Below, piece by piece: positions 61,301-64,000 of a stretch of DNA of 64,000 nt. The translations under genes were made by a program, and so were the position numbers. This DNA comes from Hydractinia symbiolongicarpus (lineage: Eukaryota; Cnidaria; Hydrozoa; Anthoathecata; Hydractiniidae): positions 14,880,001 through 14,944,000 of the forward strand of contig NC_079887.1 of NCBI RefSeq assembly GCF_029227915.1. The letters run 5' to 3'. Numbering within the stretch: the stretch's first letter is position 1; each line of letters starts with the position of its first letter. The notes under the pieces are model-generated. The model saw nothing but the letters and a program-made list of their open reading frames with translations. It did not search any database and was not told where the DNA came from.

Positions 61301-64000
61301 TAATGAAAGAGTGCCCGAGGCCGCCCTCTCGGGTGCTAAGACAGATCTTGATCAAAAGATAGAAAGTGAAATAACATCTTGAAGTTAGAAAGAAGATATC
61401 AACCGAAAGATTATTGAAAGAGTGCCCGAAGCCGCCCTCTCGGGTACTAAGACAGATCTTGATAAAAGATAGAAAGTGAATAACATCTTGGAGTTAGAAA
61501 GAAGATATCAACCGAAACATTATTGAAAGAGTGCCCGAAGCCGCCCTCTCGGGTACTAAGACAGATCTTGATCAAAAGATAGAAAGTGAAATGGCATCTT
61601 GAAGTTAGAGAGAAGATATCAACCGGAACATTAATGAAAGAGTGCCCGAGGCCGCCCTCTCGGGTGCTAAGACAGATCTTGATCAAAAGATAGAAAGTGA
61701 AATAACATCTTGAAGTTAGAAAGAAGATATCAACCGAAGATTATTGAAAGAGTGCCCGAAGCCGCCCTCTCGGGTACTAAGACAGATCTTAATCAAAGAT
61801 AGAAAGTGAAATAACATCTTGAAGTTAGAAAGAAGATATCAACCGAAAGATTATGGAAAGAGTGCCCGAAGCCGCCCTCTCGGGTACTAAGACAGATCTT
61901 GATCAAAGATATAAAGTGAATAACATCTTGAAGTTAGAAAGAAGATATCAACCGAAGATTATTGAAAGAGTGCCCGAAGCCGCCCTCTCGGGTACTAAGA
62001 CAGATCTTGATCAAAGATAGAAAGTAAATAACATCTTGAAGTTAGAAAGAAGATATCAACCGAAAGATTATTGAAAGAGTGCCCGAAGCCGCCCTCTCGG
62101 GTACTAAGACAGATCTTGATCAAAGATAGAAAGTGAATAACATCTTGGAGTTAGAAAGAAGATATCAACCGGAACAGTAATGAAAGAGTGCCCGAGGCCG
62201 CCCTCTCGGGTGCTAAGACAGATCTTGATCAAAAGATAGAAAGTGAAATAACATCTTGAAGTTAGAAAGAAGATATCAACCGAAAGATTATTGAAAGAGT
62301 GCCCGAAGCCGCCCTCTCGGGTACTAAGACAGATCTTGATAAAAGATAGAAAGTGAATAACATCTTGGAGTTAGAAAGAAGATATCAACCGAAACATTAT
62401 TGAAAGAGTGCCCGAAGCCGCCCTCTCGGGTACTAAGACAGATCTTGATCAAAAGATAGAAAGTGAAATGGCATCTTGAAGTTAGAGAGAAGATATCAAC
62501 CGGAACATTAATGAAAGAGTGCCCGAGGCCGCCCTTTCGGGTGCTAAGACAGATCTTGATCAAAAGATAGAAAGTGAAATAACATCTTGAAGTTAGAAAG
62601 AAGATATCAACCGAAGATTATTGAAAGAGTGCCCGAAGCCGCCCTCTCGGGTACTAAGACAGATCTTAATCAAAGATAGAAAGTGAAATAACATCTTGAA
62701 GTTAGAAAGAAGATATCAACCGAAAGATTATGGAAAGAGTGCCCGAAGCCGCCCTCTCGGGTACTAAGACAGATCTTGATCAAAGATATAAAGTGAATAA
62801 CATCTTGAAGTTAGAAAGAAGATATCAACCGAAGATTATTGAAAGAGTGCCCGAAGCCGCCCTCTCGGGTACTAAGACAGATCTTGATCAAAGATAGAAA
62901 GTAAATAACATCTTGAAGTTAGAAAGAAGATATCAACCGAAAGATTATTGAAAGAGTGCCCGAAGCCGCCCTCTCGGGTACCAAGACAGATCTTGATCAA
63001 AGATAGAAAGTGAATAACATCTTGGAGTTAGAAAGAAGATATCAACCGGAACAGTAATGAAAGGGCACCCAAAGCCGCCCTCTCGGGTGCTAAGACAGAT
63101 CTTGATCAAAAGATAGAAAGTGAAATAACATCTAGAAGTTACAAAGAAGATATCAACCGAAAGATTATTGAAAGAGTGCCCGAGGCCGCCCTCTCGGGTG
63201 CTAAGACAGATCTTGATCAAAGAATAGAAAGTGAAATAACATCTTGAAGTTAGAAAGAAGATATCAACCGAAAGATTATTGAAAGAGTGCCCGAAGCCGC
63301 CCTCTCGGGTACTAAGACAGATCTTGATCAAAGATATAAAGTGAATAACATCTTGAAGTTAGAAAGAAGATATCAACCGAAAGATTATTGAAAGAGTGCC
63401 CGAAGCCGCCCTCTCGGGTACTAAGACAGATCTTGATCAAAGATATAAAGTGAATAACATCTTGAAGTTAGAAAGAAGATATCAACCGAAAGATTATTGA
63501 AAGAGTGCCCGAAGCCGCCCTCTTGGGTGCTAAGACAGATCTTGATCAAAGATAGAAAGTGAATAACATCTTGGAGTTAGAAAGAAGATATCAACCGGAA
63601 CAGTAATGAAAGGGCACCCGAAGCCGCCCTCTCGGGTGCTAAGACAGATCTTGATCAAAAGATAGAAAGTGAAGTAACATCTAGAAGTTAGAAAGAAGAT
63701 ATCAACCGAAAGATTATTGAAAGAGTGCCCGAGGCCGCCCTCTCGGGTGCTAAGACAGATCTTGATCAAAAGATAGAAAGTGAAATAACATCTTGAAGTT
63801 AGAAAGAAGATATCAACCGAAACATTATTAAAGTAGCGCCCCAGGCCGCCCTCTCGGGTTGCTAAGACAGATATTGATCAACAGATAGAAAGTGAAATAA
63901 CATCTTGAAGTTAGAAAGAAGAAATCAACCGAAAGATTATTGAAAGAGTGCCTGAGGCCGCCCTCTCGGGTGCTAAGACAGATCTTGATCAAAAGATAGA
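55256..64000. repeat. ~110-bp satellite array, about 78 units, runs off the window
   Basis: Each unit carries AGACAGATCTTGATCAAA, GATAGAAAGTGAATAACATC, TTAGAAAGAAGATATCAACC and CCCGAAGCCGCCCTCTCGGG. Lengths vary by 1-3 bp, mainly in CAAAGATA/CAAAAGATA and GTGAATAAC/GTGAAATAAC. The first four units (to about 55700) are clearly more diverged than the rest, the usual state of a satellite edge. Multi-unit blocks recur, for example 6-unit (56227 and 56887), 11-unit (59469 and 60678) and 8-unit (61447 and 62324) copies. Open frames of 79-159 codons on the - strand are by-products of stop-free units near 111 bp and are not called genes. CCCGA/TCGGG gives each unit a small hairpin. Confidence 0.95.

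Noticed and set aside
55630-63769. A score of 79-159-codon frames on the - strand with the same repeated sequence
   Set aside because: They follow satellite unit length exactly, break at each 109/110-bp unit, and show no signal peptide, intron or domain.

Overview
The window looks like nuclear DNA of an early-branching metazoan, most likely a cnidarian. It is AT-rich, its genes have short exons with GT..AG introns, and many small transposon relics are present. The gene content (DGCR8/Pasha, a HEPN/NB-ARC/TPR receptor-like gene, an animal WSD-type acyltransferase, secreted DUF4430 proteins) fits that placement. The species cannot be fixed from the sequence alone. No bacterial-style operons, CRISPR arrays or canonical tRNA/rRNA genes were seen.

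Region 1 (1-12 kb) holds two conserved single-copy-type genes on the + strand. First come the last five exons of a tRNA uracil-5-methyltransferase (TRMT2A-like). Then comes a complete-looking DGCR8/Pasha gene, the dsRNA-binding partner of Drosha, in eight exons. The same two genes are neighbours in the human genome (22q11.2), so this may be a very old gene pair. A 36-bp minisatellite and a G/C-tract foldback element sit in DGCR8 introns.

Region 2 (12-18 kb) is a decayed NLR-like gene: DZIP3-type HEPN, coiled coil, NB-ARC and TPR-like segments, broken by several frameshifts and a stop. Regions 3 and 4 (18-30 kb) are mostly non-coding, with TTCGCG-rich MITEs, a hairpin, and a degenerate zinc-finger / transposon-type pair of gene fragments lying head to head.

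Region 5 (30-37 kb) has two small secreted-protein genes. One is a GPI-anchored-looking protein with two nearly identical DUF4430 domains; the other is a 140-aa secreted protein with a fibrinogen-type N-terminal motif. A 5'-truncated, frameshifted LINE follows (37.4-39.2 kb). Then come a 34-bp tandem repeat and a foldback element that carries a nested TTAA-flanked piggyBac-type MITE.

Region 6 (42-50 kb) has an intact intronless wax-ester-synthase/DGAT-like gene and an intact 89-aa secreted peptide gene, both on the - strand. More MITEs lie between and after them, including two decayed pogo/Tigger elements at 52-54 kb.

Region 7 (55.3-64 kb, running off the window) is a ~110-bp satellite array with higher-order structure. 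Its degenerate left edge suggests that it arose from a coding repeat.
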